From: Pelotomaculum sp. PtaB.Bin013
GTDB taxonomy: Bacteria > Bacillota > Desulfotomaculia > Desulfotomaculales > Pelotomaculaceae
Length of the DNA stretch: 56,349 nucleotides
Reading direction: 5' to 3'
Assembly: GCA_002067515.1 (NCBI GenBank)
Contig: MVQK01000001.1
Coordinates: 1-56,349 of the forward strand
Shown here: positions 1 through 6,939 of the stretch, piece by piece
How the letters are laid out: each line of letters begins with the position of its first letter
Numbering within the stretch: position 1 is the stretch's first letter
Position numbers and translations under genes: made by a program
The notes under the pieces: generated by a model
What the model was told of the DNA's origin: nothing
The model's database searches: none
Seen by the model: the letters and a program-made list of their open reading frames with translations, nothing else

Positions 1-94
1 TCTCGCTGCTCCTGACATAATGATTGTCGGCGCAACCTCCGGCTGCACACGTCAATTATTGTCTCAGATTACCGCCCCCTTTGGCAAGAAAAAA

Positions 95-307
95 CTATTC
101 ATTTCCCGATAGGGAAACTGAGCGGCAACAGGCTAGGCGCTGCCCAGAAGTAATTTTGATGATGGGTATTTGATACTTCTTAGCTACCAGCGCGACAGTC
201 TCCAAAAATTCCGGAGTTACCATACCCGCCGGTGTGCGGGGTACTATTGCGTAGGTTTTCTTATCCCTTTGAATAAAGGCTCCGCGGGGAATATTTTGTT
301 CCGGCAT
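95..307 (-). pseudogene. Truncated nitrite/sulfite reductase-like protein, N-terminal fragment
   Basis: The first 57 or so residues (IPRGAFIQRDKKTYAIVPR, then PAGMVTPEFLETVA, then PIIKITSGQR) match the start of nitrite/sulfite reductase 4Fe-4S-type proteins common in sulfate-reducing Clostridia. Similarity stops after SGQR, and a short unrelated tail ends in a stop, so the siroheme and cluster-binding domains are missing. The start is well supported by GGAGG eight bases upstream of the ATG. I see no continuation in positions 1-94. A live gene would be several hundred residues long, so I read this as a decayed or deletion-truncated gene. The family call rests on memory of the N-terminal motif. 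Confidence 0.55.
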
Positions 308-434
308 TTATCATTCCTCCCTAAAGTGATACAAATTAAAATTCGTTGTTCTCCCGCCGTCTCCTTCTTCTAACAACAGATGGTAGCCGACCCGGCTCTC
401 ATTAATCAGCTAATGCATTTTGTCTATAGAGAAA

Positions 435-1178
435 TCAAGAGTATATATTAATTGTATTGTTACCGTCCCATTCAACTTTGTAGCCTAATGCTTCTAATAT
501 GAATCTTAGAGGCACCATTACGCTGTTCTTTATGATTATGGACGGAACCTCAAGTTGTACGTCTGTGCCATTGATGGAAGCAGTATTGTTGCCAACAATA
601 AATTTAATTATTTTATTATCTTTTGTTGCAATAACTGTCTGTGTATCAGGGAACCAGTTTACCTCTGCTCCAATCGCTTCAAAAATTGCTCTTAGTGGAA
701 CAAGCGTGTGGTCATCTTCAATGATCGGTGGCACATCAAATTCCAAGGGATTTTGGTTGAGTAGGACTTTAATCTGTGGCAAAACATTAATTTCTGCTGT
801 AAATGTTTTTAACGGCATTCTTGATTCCCATGGTCTGATGTACCAAAGACATATCGTTGTTTTTCCGGTTTTTGAAGCTTTATAAGACCAACATTCTTTT
901 TCCTCAGCGCCGATAATAGGTGGTTTTTCTGCTAGGGCTTGTGTATTACGAAATTCGTGCCCTGTTTCTTCCATTATGTAAGAATCTGGTTTTGTACTGT
1001 AATTCCATGAATAACCTGTTGATGGATTACTATCTAGAATCAAATCTACAGTTTGTTCTTCTTGTATGTACAATACTTCTCCATTATTATTTTCGTTTAA
1101 ATAGATTTGTCCTGCTGTAGCATTAACCGGATTCATTAAACATAATAACAAAAACAGTAATAATAAATATTTATTCAT
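435..1178 (-). CDS. Secreted chagasin-like (I42) inhibitor fused to a copper amine oxidase N-terminal-type domain
   Basis: A 247-residue exported protein. Residues 1-23 form a signal peptide with a Leu-rich core and an AxA-like end. Residues 30-135 carry the three loop motifs of chagasin-type cysteine protease inhibitors: NPSTGYSW at 51-58, a GAEEKECW loop at 90-97, and YIRPWE at 113-118. Residues 137-247 are two halves of the PF07833 fold (VPLRAIFEAIGAEVNW, then VPLRFILEALGYKVEW), often a cell-surface or wall-associated module in Clostridia. The ATG follows AAAGGTGGG. The likely role is inhibition of papain-like proteases at the cell surface, which is inferred. It stands alone, with no protease gene nearby. 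Confidence 0.8.
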   Translation of the reverse strand: MNKYLLLLFLLLCLMNPVNATAGQIYLNENNNGEVLYIQEEQTVDLILDSNPSTGYSWNYSTKPDSYIMEETGHEFRNTQALAEKPPIIGAEEKECWSYKASKTGKTTICLWYIRPWESRMPLKTFTAEINVLPQIKVLLNQNPLEFDVPPIIEDDHTLVPLRAIFEAIGAEVNWFPDTQTVIATKDNKIIKFIVGNNTASINGTDVQLEVPSIIIKNSVMVPLRFILEALGYKVEWDGNNTINIYS

Positions 1179-1245
1179 TATTAACCCACCTTTTATATTA
1201 GACGTGTTTAAATAAATGTTGGTTCAGCCTAAAGTAATTATAATC

Positions 1246-1323
1246 TGCGAGACGAGTAGAGGTATGTTGTGCGATTTGGTAAAAGGAATGTGCGGGGTGG
1301 CTGCTGTGGCAGCATTGATTTAA
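1246..1323 (+). pseudogene. C-terminal remnant of an unknown protein, copy 1
   Basis: A 25-codon open stretch ending in TAA reads CETSRGMLCDLVKGMCGV and onward. It aligns without gaps, and ends at the same codon, with the stretch at 3154-3231 (CETEQGLVCDLVKDRVGW). Two aligned copies with a shared stop position suggest remnants of one gene family rather than chance. No start or ribosome site fits either copy. I do not recognise the parent protein. Confidence 0.35.
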
Positions 1324-1409
1324 CACTAAAGTGGTAGATAATTTAACCAATAGGATTATTGTCTAATCTTTTTTTTGATAATACAACTAGAAAAACCTTT
1401 TTGCGCTTG

Positions 1410-1435
1410 GCCACTCTCAAGAGTGGCTTTTTCTT
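1410..1435 (+). terminator. Rho-independent terminator
   Basis: A perfect stem GCCACTCT/AGAGTGGC with a two-base loop is followed by TTTTTCTTTCT. It is a strong intrinsic terminator on the plus strand, with no intact plus-strand gene just upstream, so it is probably left from a lost gene. Confidence 0.7.
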
Positions 1436-1562
1436 TCTCTTGGCAGAATAATTTCCCTCCCCGCTGAACTATATAATGGACCCAGAAAATCGGACAGCCA
1501 AAAGTTGTAAATACTAAGAAGCCCAAATTCCTGCTTGTAACGCTTAATTTTGAGATCATGCT

Positions 1563-1905
1563 ATATCTTTAAGTTTTAATGGAGCAATATAGCTGTTTCC
1601 GGAACAACGAAGTTGAGATATTGGCAGGGCACGTATCAAAAGATCATGTACACTTATTGGTATCAGTACCGCCGCATCTGTCAGTGAGCAAGCTTGTGCA
1701 ATATATAAAGTGGTATAGTTCAAGGAAATTGCTGATGGAACACAAGGAACTAAACAAACAGTTCTGGGGACAATACTTATAGGCGAGAGGATATTTTGCG
1801 GCAAGCAGCGCAAATGTCACAGATGAAGTAATTATGGAATATATAAAGACCCAGGATATGGAAGAAAACCAGAGGGCGGATAGTTTTACGCTAGGAGATT
1901 TTTAA
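1563..1905 (+). pseudogene. tnpA: IS200/IS605-family transposase TnpA, inactivated
   Basis: The frame encodes the core of a Y1 (HUH) transposase: VEILAGHVSKDHVHLLVS holds the metal-binding HxH pair, followed by SVSKLVQYIKWYSSRKLL and QFWGQYL. A TAG at 1780-1782 replaces the Trp codon expected in the family motif GQxLWARGYF. The frame then continues as ARGYFAASSANVTDEVIMEYIK, which contains the segment with the catalytic-tyrosine helix, to a TAA at 1905. The N-terminal third is degraded. With no start and an internal stop, this copy cannot make active transposase. Confidence 0.8.
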
Positions 1906-1948
1906 GCCGCTTTAGCGGCTATTACCAACCAACCTGCTTTAGCAGGTT
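1905..1948 (+). repeat. Right-end hairpins of the IS200/IS605 remnant
   Basis: Two small perfect hairpins follow the transposase stop: AGCCGC/GCGGCT (1905-1920) and AACCTGC/GCAGGTT (1931-1948), each with a TTTA loop. Subterminal hairpins are what the family's transposase recognises at its ends. A matching left end is not evident. Confidence 0.5.
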
Positions 1949-2128
1949 GTGGTTGAGTTAGTTGACCAAAGCTATGGGGCTTTTGTTTGTTTATTGAAAT
2001 GTTTGCTGAATATACACAAAGTAGACACAACTTGGTAACACTTATATGTTAATATTAAAATGATGAAGGCAACCGGTTAGCTGCCGGATTAATACACCCT
2101 TATCAACAACCACACATCTTTCTCCCGC

Positions 2129-2160
2129 AAAGCTCGTCTTTTATTAAGGCGGGCTTTCTA
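2129..2160 (+). terminator. Weak intrinsic terminator
   Basis: Stem AAAGCTCGTCTT pairs with AAGGCGGGCTTT (two G-T pairs) around a five-base loop, then a T-rich tail. It lies about 80 bases upstream of the Spo0E-like gene and insulates it from upstream transcription. Confidence 0.5.
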
Positions 2161-2239
2161 CTCTCCAAAAATTATTCTCATTTCAGCAGAATGCTACATT
2201 ATTTACCGCGAACATATATTTGTTCTTGGGGGTGATTAT

Positions 2240-2401
2240 ATGTCCCGCATGGAACTGCTTACAGAGATAGAGCGGCTGCGGGCTGAAATGCATGGGCTGT
2301 ATGTCGCGGGGGTTGGCTATGATAAGGTGTTAGAGATTAACCAGAGGTTAGATAGGTTGATAGTGAAGTTAATAAGAATATCGCTGGTTAGGGCGCTATA
2401 A
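2240..2401 (+). CDS. Spo0E-like sporulation regulatory protein
   Basis: This 53-residue protein matches the Spo0E-type Asp-phosphatase family in size and pattern: MELLTEIERLRAEMHGLY, a short turn, then KVLEINQRLDRLIVK. The family signature is two helices with a SQxLDxLI-like motif; here the motif is NQRLDRLI. Such proteins dephosphorylate Spo0A-P and delay sporulation. The ATG has a GGGGGTGAT ribosome site seven bases upstream. It is monocistronic. A truncated relative with a similar start lies at 4250-4288. The Ser to Asn change in the motif is a mild deviation, so activity is probable but untested. Confidence 0.75.
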   Translation: MSRMELLTEIERLRAEMHGLYVAGVGYDKVLEINQRLDRLIVKLIRISLVRAL

Positions 2402-2411
2402 TTTGATATCT

Positions 2412-2617
2412 TTATTCAGGTGGCCAAAATATTCCTAATATCATGAATGTAGGATATGGATACCTTGTTCCAACTATAAAGTATGAGTCACGGTCGCCAT
2501 ACCAAAACTTATCAAGCCATTTTTCTTTTATTTTTTTCATAAGCGTCTTTGCATCGTATTTATACCGTCAGCCGCGAAAAGCTTCATATATTTCCCAGTC
2601 AATTAACAAAGATCATA
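2412..2617 (-). pseudogene. C-terminal remnant of an unrecognised protein
   Basis: On the minus strand the frame reads IDWEIYEAFRG, a TGA, then RYKYDAKTLMKKIKEKW, DKFWYGDRDSYFIVGTRY and TFMILGIFWPPE before a TAA. The sequence is compositionally protein-like and continues smoothly through the TGA, so it looks like the end of a decayed gene with one nonsense codon. No start is visible, since upstream stops block the frame. I cannot name the family. Confidence 0.4.
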
Positions 2618-2633
2618 CCCTTTGCAATTTGGA

Positions 2634-2987
2634 TCACTGCAAAGTGATCCCCATGACCAAGCTATACCGCCAACCCGTTGCACCTTGGTAAACATGTGAC
2701 CTGCAGATGTAGATTACTTGATAACCTGCTGCAACCGCTTCAGATGCATGTTCCTCTGAGTGAGGTAAATTGGGCATTACCGCAAAAGTCATGGGGCAGT
2801 TGATGCTGAACATTTCCTTAACGCCTGTGGTATCAGCCCCGCCAAAATCATCAATAACAATAGCGATTTTTGGATCGTCAACCAAAACAGAGGTTTGCCT
2901 ATATTTATTGGTAGTGGAGTTAAATATTATAAATAGCACAGTTATTGAAATTACAGTAACTATAATATAATATTTTTTTTCGCTTAA
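2634..2987 (-). pseudogene. Divergent polysaccharide deacetylase (YibQ/DUF610-like), broken
   Basis: The open frame begins with a hydrophobic anchor (YYIIVTVISITVLFIIF), then KIAIVIDDFGGADTTGVKEM and CPMTFAVMPNLPHSEEHA. These are hallmark segments of the divergent polysaccharide deacetylase family, where the DDFG aspartates bind metal. After GYQVI, where the family continues with an HLPMEP-type motif, the frame turns into unrelated sequence and stops. No good start codon or ribosome site precedes the anchor. The gene has lost both its C-terminal half and, probably, its start. Confidence 0.6.
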
Positions 2988-3153
2988 TTATAAAAAACAG
3001 ATATCTTCTTTTCATTAAACACCCAATAGTATTAATGTGAAAATTCTCTTTTAATACTACGCGAATATTAATGTTCTTATGTATGTCAACACCTTGCATG
3101 AGTCCAGACCCTCCCTGCTGCATTACCGCGAGCTAGGACCGCCGCGCTACCGG

Positions 3154-3231
3154 TGCGAGACTGAGCAGGGGTTAGTGTGCGATTTAGTGAAGGATCGGGT
3201 AGGGTGGGTGCTGGAGAGGGTTTGGGATTGA
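3154..3231 (+). pseudogene. C-terminal remnant of an unknown protein, copy 2
   Basis: Reads CETEQGLVCDLVKDRVGW and onward to TGA, colinear with copy 1 at 1246-1323. The open frame extends upstream to about 3109 (LLHYRELGPPRYR) without a start. The parent gene is not recognised. Confidence 0.35.
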
Positions 3232-3248
3232 ATCAGTAGCCATAAAAC

Positions 3249-3281
3249 AAAAACCCGGTCCATTATTGGATCAGGTTTTTG
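3249..3281 (+). terminator. Intrinsic terminator
   Basis: An imperfect stem (AAAACCCGGTCC against GGATCAGGTTTT) ends in a T run. It lies between the copy-2 remnant and the microprotein pair. Confidence 0.45.
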
Positions 3282-3364
3282 CTAAGGAGGTCTATACGGC
3301 AATCGGAACCGTGGCTAATATAACTTATTCCGGTGGTTTAAAATGGGTGCATAACCATTGATTA

Positions 3365-3391
3365 ACATTTTTATCGCTCTTGCATATTATG
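3365..3391 (+). promoter_or_regulatory. Possible mother-cell (sigma-K-like) promoter
   Basis: AC at 3365-3366, a 16-base gap, and CATATTATG at 3383-3391 fit the loose sigma-K pattern AC-N16/17-CATANNNT upstream of the microprotein gene. The pattern is short and could occur by chance. It is offered because the downstream products resemble sporulation peptides. Confidence 0.25.
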
Positions 3392-3416
3392 TAAAAAATC
3401 GAAAGGAGTGATATAG

Positions 3417-3548
3417 ATGGCATTCGGCGTAGATGGTGCTGGTTGCGGCACCGGTTGCGGAACTGGTTTTGGTAATTTCGGGTTTATTATTTTCTTGATC
3501 TTCATCCTGCTCATCTTTGGTGTGAGCTGTTGCGGAGGTTGTATTTAA
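3417..3548 (+). CDS. Gly/Cys-rich tiny membrane protein, YjcZ-like, copy 1
   Basis: A 43-residue peptide. A Gly/Cys-rich head (GAGCGTGCGTGFGNFG) is followed by one transmembrane segment (FIIFLIFILLIFGV) and a CCGGC tail. The layout resembles the YjcZ family of tiny Bacillus/Clostridia membrane peptides linked with spores. Its ATG follows GAAAGGAGTGAT. A paralogue begins 32 bases downstream and shares the hydrophobic core and Cys-rich tail, so the two form a tandem duplication and probably one transcript. The Cys content (five residues) is higher than I expect for YjcZ and could allow disulfide or metal cross-linking; that is inference. Confidence 0.65.
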   Translation: MAFGVDGAGCGTGCGTGFGNFGFIIFLIFILLIFGVSCCGGCI

Positions 3549-3580
3549 GTACGAATGTCTTATAAGAGGGGGGGATTTCC

Positions 3581-3715
3581 GTGTCTGAAGTTAAATCACA
3601 AGTAGTTAAATCTGAGGAAGCTTGTGGAATCGGTTGCGGTTGTGGTAGCCCAGCGTTCATAGTCTTCTTGATTTTGATCCTTCTCGTTTTTGGCGTGGGC
3701 TGCGGCTGTATCTAA
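3581..3715 (+). CDS. Gly/Cys-rich tiny membrane protein, YjcZ-like, copy 2
   Basis: A 44-residue paralogue of the preceding gene, starting at GTG behind AGAGGGGGGG. It has a charged head (SEVKSQVVKSEEACG), a GCGCG block, the same transmembrane core (FIVFLILILLVFGVG) and a CGCI tail. The longer hydrophilic head distinguishes it from copy 1. A strong hairpin terminator follows 33 bases after the stop, closing a two-gene unit. Confidence 0.65.
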   Translation: MSEVKSQVVKSEEACGIGCGCGSPAFIVFLILILLVFGVGCGCI

Positions 3716-3748
3716 ACTATAAAAACCCAAAATTGAAGGATGTGTTTA

Positions 3749-3783
3749 TAGCCACCGGTTTTATACGCCGGTGGTTATGATTT
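3749..3783 (+). terminator. Intrinsic terminator of the microprotein pair
   Basis: Stem AGCCACCGG/CCGGTGGTT with an eight-base loop is followed by a T-rich stretch. It directly follows the second microprotein gene. Confidence 0.65.
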
Positions 3784-3994
3784 TGATAATAGTAAAAAAT
3801 ACTTGCGGATGTGAATATATTAGCGTAACCACGATGCCGGGGTCTCTCTTTTTTCTTAGAAGGATAATTTTCCTTCCCTGCCGAACTACTCCCCATATTC
3901 ATGTGCAAGAAAAAGGAACTTCGATGTCTACAACTTTGGCGTATTGAATAGCTGAATAGTATTGTTAAAGTACATTGCACTGGAGGGACTAGTT

Positions 3995-4207
3995 ATTTTT
4001 GGGTTTGGAATAAATAATAAGACGGTAAAAGAACTTCGAAAAAACCAGGGCTTAACAGTCAAAGAACTTGCTCACATTTTAAAGTTAGATACGATAGATA
4101 TCATGAAAATTGATGATAAAAAGGTTAAAGATTTATCAGATCCTCTAAAAACAAAAATCATTCCCATATTAAGAGGAGATTACATTGATAAAATACCATG
4201 GTTATAA
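3995..4207 (+). CDS. Small XRE-like helix-turn-helix protein, start codon uncertain
   Basis: About 70 residues: NNKTVKELRKNQGLTVKELA followed by HILKLDTIDIMKI resembles a helix-turn-helix of the XRE type, and a conserved-looking tail follows (RGDYIDKIPWL). The best ribosome site, GGAGGG at 3982-3987, sits seven bases before an in-frame ATT at 3995, not before ATG, GTG or TTG. A TTG at 3962 is in frame but lies upstream of that site and lacks its own. Either ATT is a rare start or an original ATG has mutated and the gene is dying. No partner or target is apparent. Confidence 0.5.
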   Translation: MFGFGINNKTVKELRKNQGLTVKELAHILKLDTIDIMKIDDKKVKDLSDPLKTKIIPILRGDYIDKIPWL

Positions 4208-4249
4208 AAGCCGGCGTATTTCTGCCGAATTACTCCCCGAGGTGTTACC

Positions 4250-4288
4250 ATGACCCGCCAGGAGCTTATGGAAGACATAGAGTCCTAG
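4250..4288 (+). pseudogene. Truncated Spo0E-like gene start
   Basis: A GAGGTG ribosome site leads into MTRQELMEDIES and then TAG. The sequence parallels the start of the intact Spo0E-like protein at 2240 (MSRMELLTEIER). The rest is frameshifted or unrelated. It is interpreted as a decayed paralogue. Confidence 0.4.
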
Positions 4289-4357
4289 AGAGAGAAGCGC
4301 AGGTGCAGTATTTGCAGTTTTGGCGGTTTGATTAACTGGAGAGGTTTACTTCAAACA

Positions 4358-4390
4358 TAAGAAAAGCCGCAGCGTAAATGCGCCACGGCT
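4358..4390 (-). terminator. Intrinsic terminator, minus strand
   Basis: On the minus strand AGCCGTGGCG pairs with CGCTGCGGCT (mismatched centre) around a six-base loop, followed by TTTTCTT. It lies 22 bases downstream of the small acidic gene at 4412-4552 and ends its transcript. Confidence 0.6.
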
Positions 4391-4411
4391 TACCGGTAGA
4401 AACGCTATAAC

Positions 4412-4552
4412 TTATTTGTTATCTTTTACTTCTAAAGCTGTTTGTAAGCTTTCTCTTAATCTTTCAACTTCGATTTCGCCACAAATTATAATAACAATAC
4501 TATCTTCAATTGTAATACGGCAGCCACATTCTTTTTCTTCTTCGCATCCCAT
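4412..4552 (-). CDS. Small acidic Cys-containing protein of unknown function
   Basis: A 46-residue frame: a Glu/Cys-rich head (MGCEEEKECGCR), a beta-like stretch (ITIEDSIVIIICGEIEVE), and an amphipathic helix. It starts at ATG with AAGGGGA about nine bases upstream and is followed by a clear terminator. Start, ribosome site and terminator together argue that it is a real gene although it is tiny. I do not recognise a family. The three head cysteines could bind a metal. Confidence 0.45.
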   Translation of the reverse strand: MGCEEEKECGCRITIEDSIVIIICGEIEVERLRESLQTALEVKDNK

Positions 4553-4767
4553 TCATGATTTCCCCTTTATATTGTTAATTCTGACACCATGCTCTAAATG
4601 TATGCTGAACGGTAAAGAATAGACCACATTTTATGGCGGCTTCGTGTCCGGCAATAAGCGTGATTGGCTGTCTGTAATGAGCTGGGGGGGGAGTGGGCAC
4701 CAGTGGAAATGTGAGGAAAATAATAAATTATTTATTACGTGAAATAAAAACCCAGGGTATAAGGCAA

Positions 4768-5075
4768 GTGTTCATAAAGACACTTTGTGAACCACCTAAA
4801 ATGCGGGGTATAAGGCGGACAGTTTCGACTGTCCGCCTTTTGCTATGCCTTAAATTGCAGCTGGCAGTTCATCATCAAACAGCATTTCATCATCCATTCC
4901 GTAGAATTCTTCCATAGAGGGAATGTCAAATTCCTCTTTGACATCGTTCAGCATCCCAATGTCACGGTAGAGAATCCAAATATCCTGCGGAGCGGTACGG
5001 GAGTATTTCTCAGCCTTTTCGCCTACCACAACTTTTGCAATAAACATCCGAAGTAGTTCCGGCGTCAGTTCGGTA
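4768..5075. repeat. Direct repeat, left copy (element end plus recombinase 3' end)
   Basis: From GTGTTCATAA through the hairpin and the recombinase C-terminus this stretch matches 14110-14427 at roughly nine of ten positions by eye. The divergence means related but distinct elements rather than a recent duplication. Confidence 0.75.
4814..4841. terminator. Hairpin terminator beside the recombinase gene
   Basis: Perfect stem GGCGGACAGT/ACTGTCCGCC with a TTCG loop and TTTT on the plus-strand side. It separates the recombinase 3' end from flanking DNA and probably works in both directions. Copies recur next to the recombinase remnants near 14165 and 15064. Confidence 0.65.
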
Positions 5076-6550
5076 AGGTCGGTATACTTTTTCGCCTTTT
5101 CAATAAACCTGTCCACGTTGGTAAGGGAGTTCTTGAGGTTATCCATTCTCACTTCAGCCTTTGGCATACGTTCCCGTAGGGCTTTCTGTTCTGCGGTGTA
5201 CTCATCGGACAGGGTTCTATAGTGCTCATCCGGTATACGCCCCAGCACATTGTCCTCATAGAGCCGTTTGAAAAGTGCGGTAAGATCTAAATCCCTTTTT
5301 CGCATAACCTCCAGCTCTTTTTGCAGCGTGGTGATTTCTTTCCTCGTATCAGCCGTGTTTTTGCGGTTGATGCACTCCACAAACAGCGCTTCGTCCTGCC
5401 TTGCAAAGTGGGTCACACGCTTTAAGTCATCCAAAATCACCGTAGCAAGTTGGCTTTCCCGGATGTAATGGGCGGAGCAGGTTTCTTTGCCATACTTCTT
5501 ATAGGTGGAGCAGGCGAAATTGTTTTTGTTCTCGTCCATGGTGTGAGCACGGTGTAGTACCAAAGGCTTTCCACAATCGGCACAGATGACAAGTCCCGAG
5601 TACGGATTGGGATTCTCCATGTTTTTTCTCGGACGCTTTTTGTGCATTCGCACCTCATGGGCAATGTCCCAAATATCCTGAGTAATAATTGCTTCATGGG
5701 TATTTTCAAACCTCAACCATTCAGATTCCGGGCGGATGATTTGCTTTTTGTTTTTGTAAGATGCGGTTGTGTGTTTCAAATTAATTGTGTGCCCGAGATA
5801 GGTTTCGTCGTCTAATATTCTTAAAACAGTGTTTTTTGACCAGTTGCAAATCCTGGTTCTATCTAAATTAGTGAGTGCAATTCCAGTTTGGTTGTAATAT
5901 GAGTTTGAAGGGTTAACAACACCTTCTTCTGTTAACTGCTTTGCAATTTGACTCGGCCCTCTACCATCGGCGCACAGCTTGAAAATATGCTTGACCACTT
6001 CGGCGGCTTCTGGATCGGGAACAATCTTTTTGGGATTGCTCTCGTCTTTTTTGTACCCATAGGGCGACCTTGTTCCAACCCGTTCTCCGCGCTCAGCCTG
6101 TGCTTTCTTCACCGACCGAATCTTTTTACTGCAGTCTTTCGCGTAAAAATCGTTGAATAAGTTCCGGAACGGAGCAAAATCGTTGTCCCCATAGAGCGTG
6201 TCCACCGCATCATTGATCGCAATGAAACGAACATTGTTGTTGGGGAAGGTATGCTCCATGAGAAAGCCTGTTTGCAGATAATCCCTGCCGAGGCGGCTCA
6301 TGTCCTTGACGATCAGGGTTTCCACCTGCCCGTTTTCAATCAGCCCCATAATCTCATTCCACGAAGGACGGTTGAAGTTTGTTCCGCTGAAACCGTCATC
6401 AAACAGAAACCGAATATTGCCAAAGCCCTTTTCCTCAGCGTACCTGGTGAGAATCAACCGCTGATTCTGGATGCTGTTGCTTTCACCCTCCCGGTCATCC
6501 TCTTGGCTCAGTCTGCCGTAGAGTATGGTATATTTTTCGTTGTTTGCCAT
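4850..6550 (-). CDS. Large serine recombinase (TnpX-like)
   Basis: A 566-residue site-specific recombinase. The N-terminal resolvase domain has the catalytic serine in YGRLSQED (about residue 14) and the arginines of KDMSRLGRDY. A recombinase domain follows (PDPEAAEVVKHIFKLCADGRG), then a zinc ribbon (CADCGK, CSTYKKYG, CSAHYI) and a coiled-coil tail near 415-490. Such enzymes excise and integrate elements as circles using short att sites with a dinucleotide core. The start has AGGAGG upstream. The gene sits at the element edge, with a near-identical C-terminus repeated at 14194. It appears intact and is probably the enzyme that moves this element. Confidence 0.92.
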   Translation of the reverse strand: MANNEKYTILYGRLSQEDDREGESNSIQNQRLILTRYAEEKGFGNIRFLFDDGFSGTNFNRPSWNEIMGLIENGQVETLIVKDMSRLGRDYLQTGFLMEHTFPNNNVRFIAINDAVDTLYGDNDFAPFRNLFNDFYAKDCSKKIRSVKKAQAERGERVGTRSPYGYKKDESNPKKIVPDPEAAEVVKHIFKLCADGRGPSQIAKQLTEEGVVNPSNSYYNQTGIALTNLDRTRICNWSKNTVLRILDDETYLGHTINLKHTTASYKNKKQIIRPESEWLRFENTHEAIITQDIWDIAHEVRMHKKRPRKNMENPNPYSGLVICADCGKPLVLHRAHTMDENKNNFACSTYKKYGKETCSAHYIRESQLATVILDDLKRVTHFARQDEALFVECINRKNTADTRKEITTLQKELEVMRKRDLDLTALFKRLYEDNVLGRIPDEHYRTLSDEYTAEQKALRERMPKAEVRMDNLKNSLTNVDRFIEKAKKYTDLTELTPELLRMFIAKVVVGEKAEKYSRTAPQDIWILYRDIGMLNDVKEEFDIPSMEEFYGMDDEMLFDDELPAAI

Positions 6551-6633
6551 CGTTTAAAATCCTCCTTCTTGTTGTGGCAAACTGAATACGGTAACCCAAG
6601 CATACCGTAACAGGTTCCACAAGTCTACTGAAA

Positions 6634-6927
6634 TCAAGCGTTTTGGGGCGCTTTTTCCAAGTCACTTTCAATTACCGAGAGCATTTTTTTTGTGGGGGTA
6701 GAAACACTTTTTAAGGGGAACACGGAATGCACCCGGAACACCCTGTCCTCCACTACCATATCCCGTTCAATGGTGTGGGAGGCTTCATCTGTGTAAACAA
6801 AGGTGTCTGCAAAGGTACGGTGAGAGGTGCCCTCGCTGTCGCTTTGCCAAATGATTTCGGCGGTTTCGTAAGCGCCGAGGATATTGGTTTTCAGATAATG
6901 CTGTGCCGCTAATTTCTCGTTTGTCAT
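6634..6927 (-). CDS. Conserved mobilizable-element protein of unknown function
   Basis: 97 residues, starting behind AAAGGAGATG. It lies 12 bases downstream of the relaxase stop and 83 bases upstream of the recombinase start, so it is probably cotranscribed with the mobilization genes. The sequence is soluble and mixed alpha/beta (AQHYLKTNILGAYETAEIIW, then TFVYTDEASHTIERDMVV). It has no motif I recognise. Position between relaxase and recombinase suggests a role in element transfer or excision control, which is only inference. Confidence 0.6.
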   Translation of the reverse strand: MTNEKLAAQHYLKTNILGAYETAEIIWQSDSEGTSHRTFADTFVYTDEASHTIERDMVVEDRVFRVHSVFPLKSVSTPTKKMLSVIESDLEKAPQNA

Positions 6928-6939
6928 ATCGCATCTCCT

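Noticed and set aside
1556-1813. Minus-strand open frame opposite the IS200 remnant
   Set aside because: It is the antisense shadow of the transposase; the plus strand carries the recognisable motifs.
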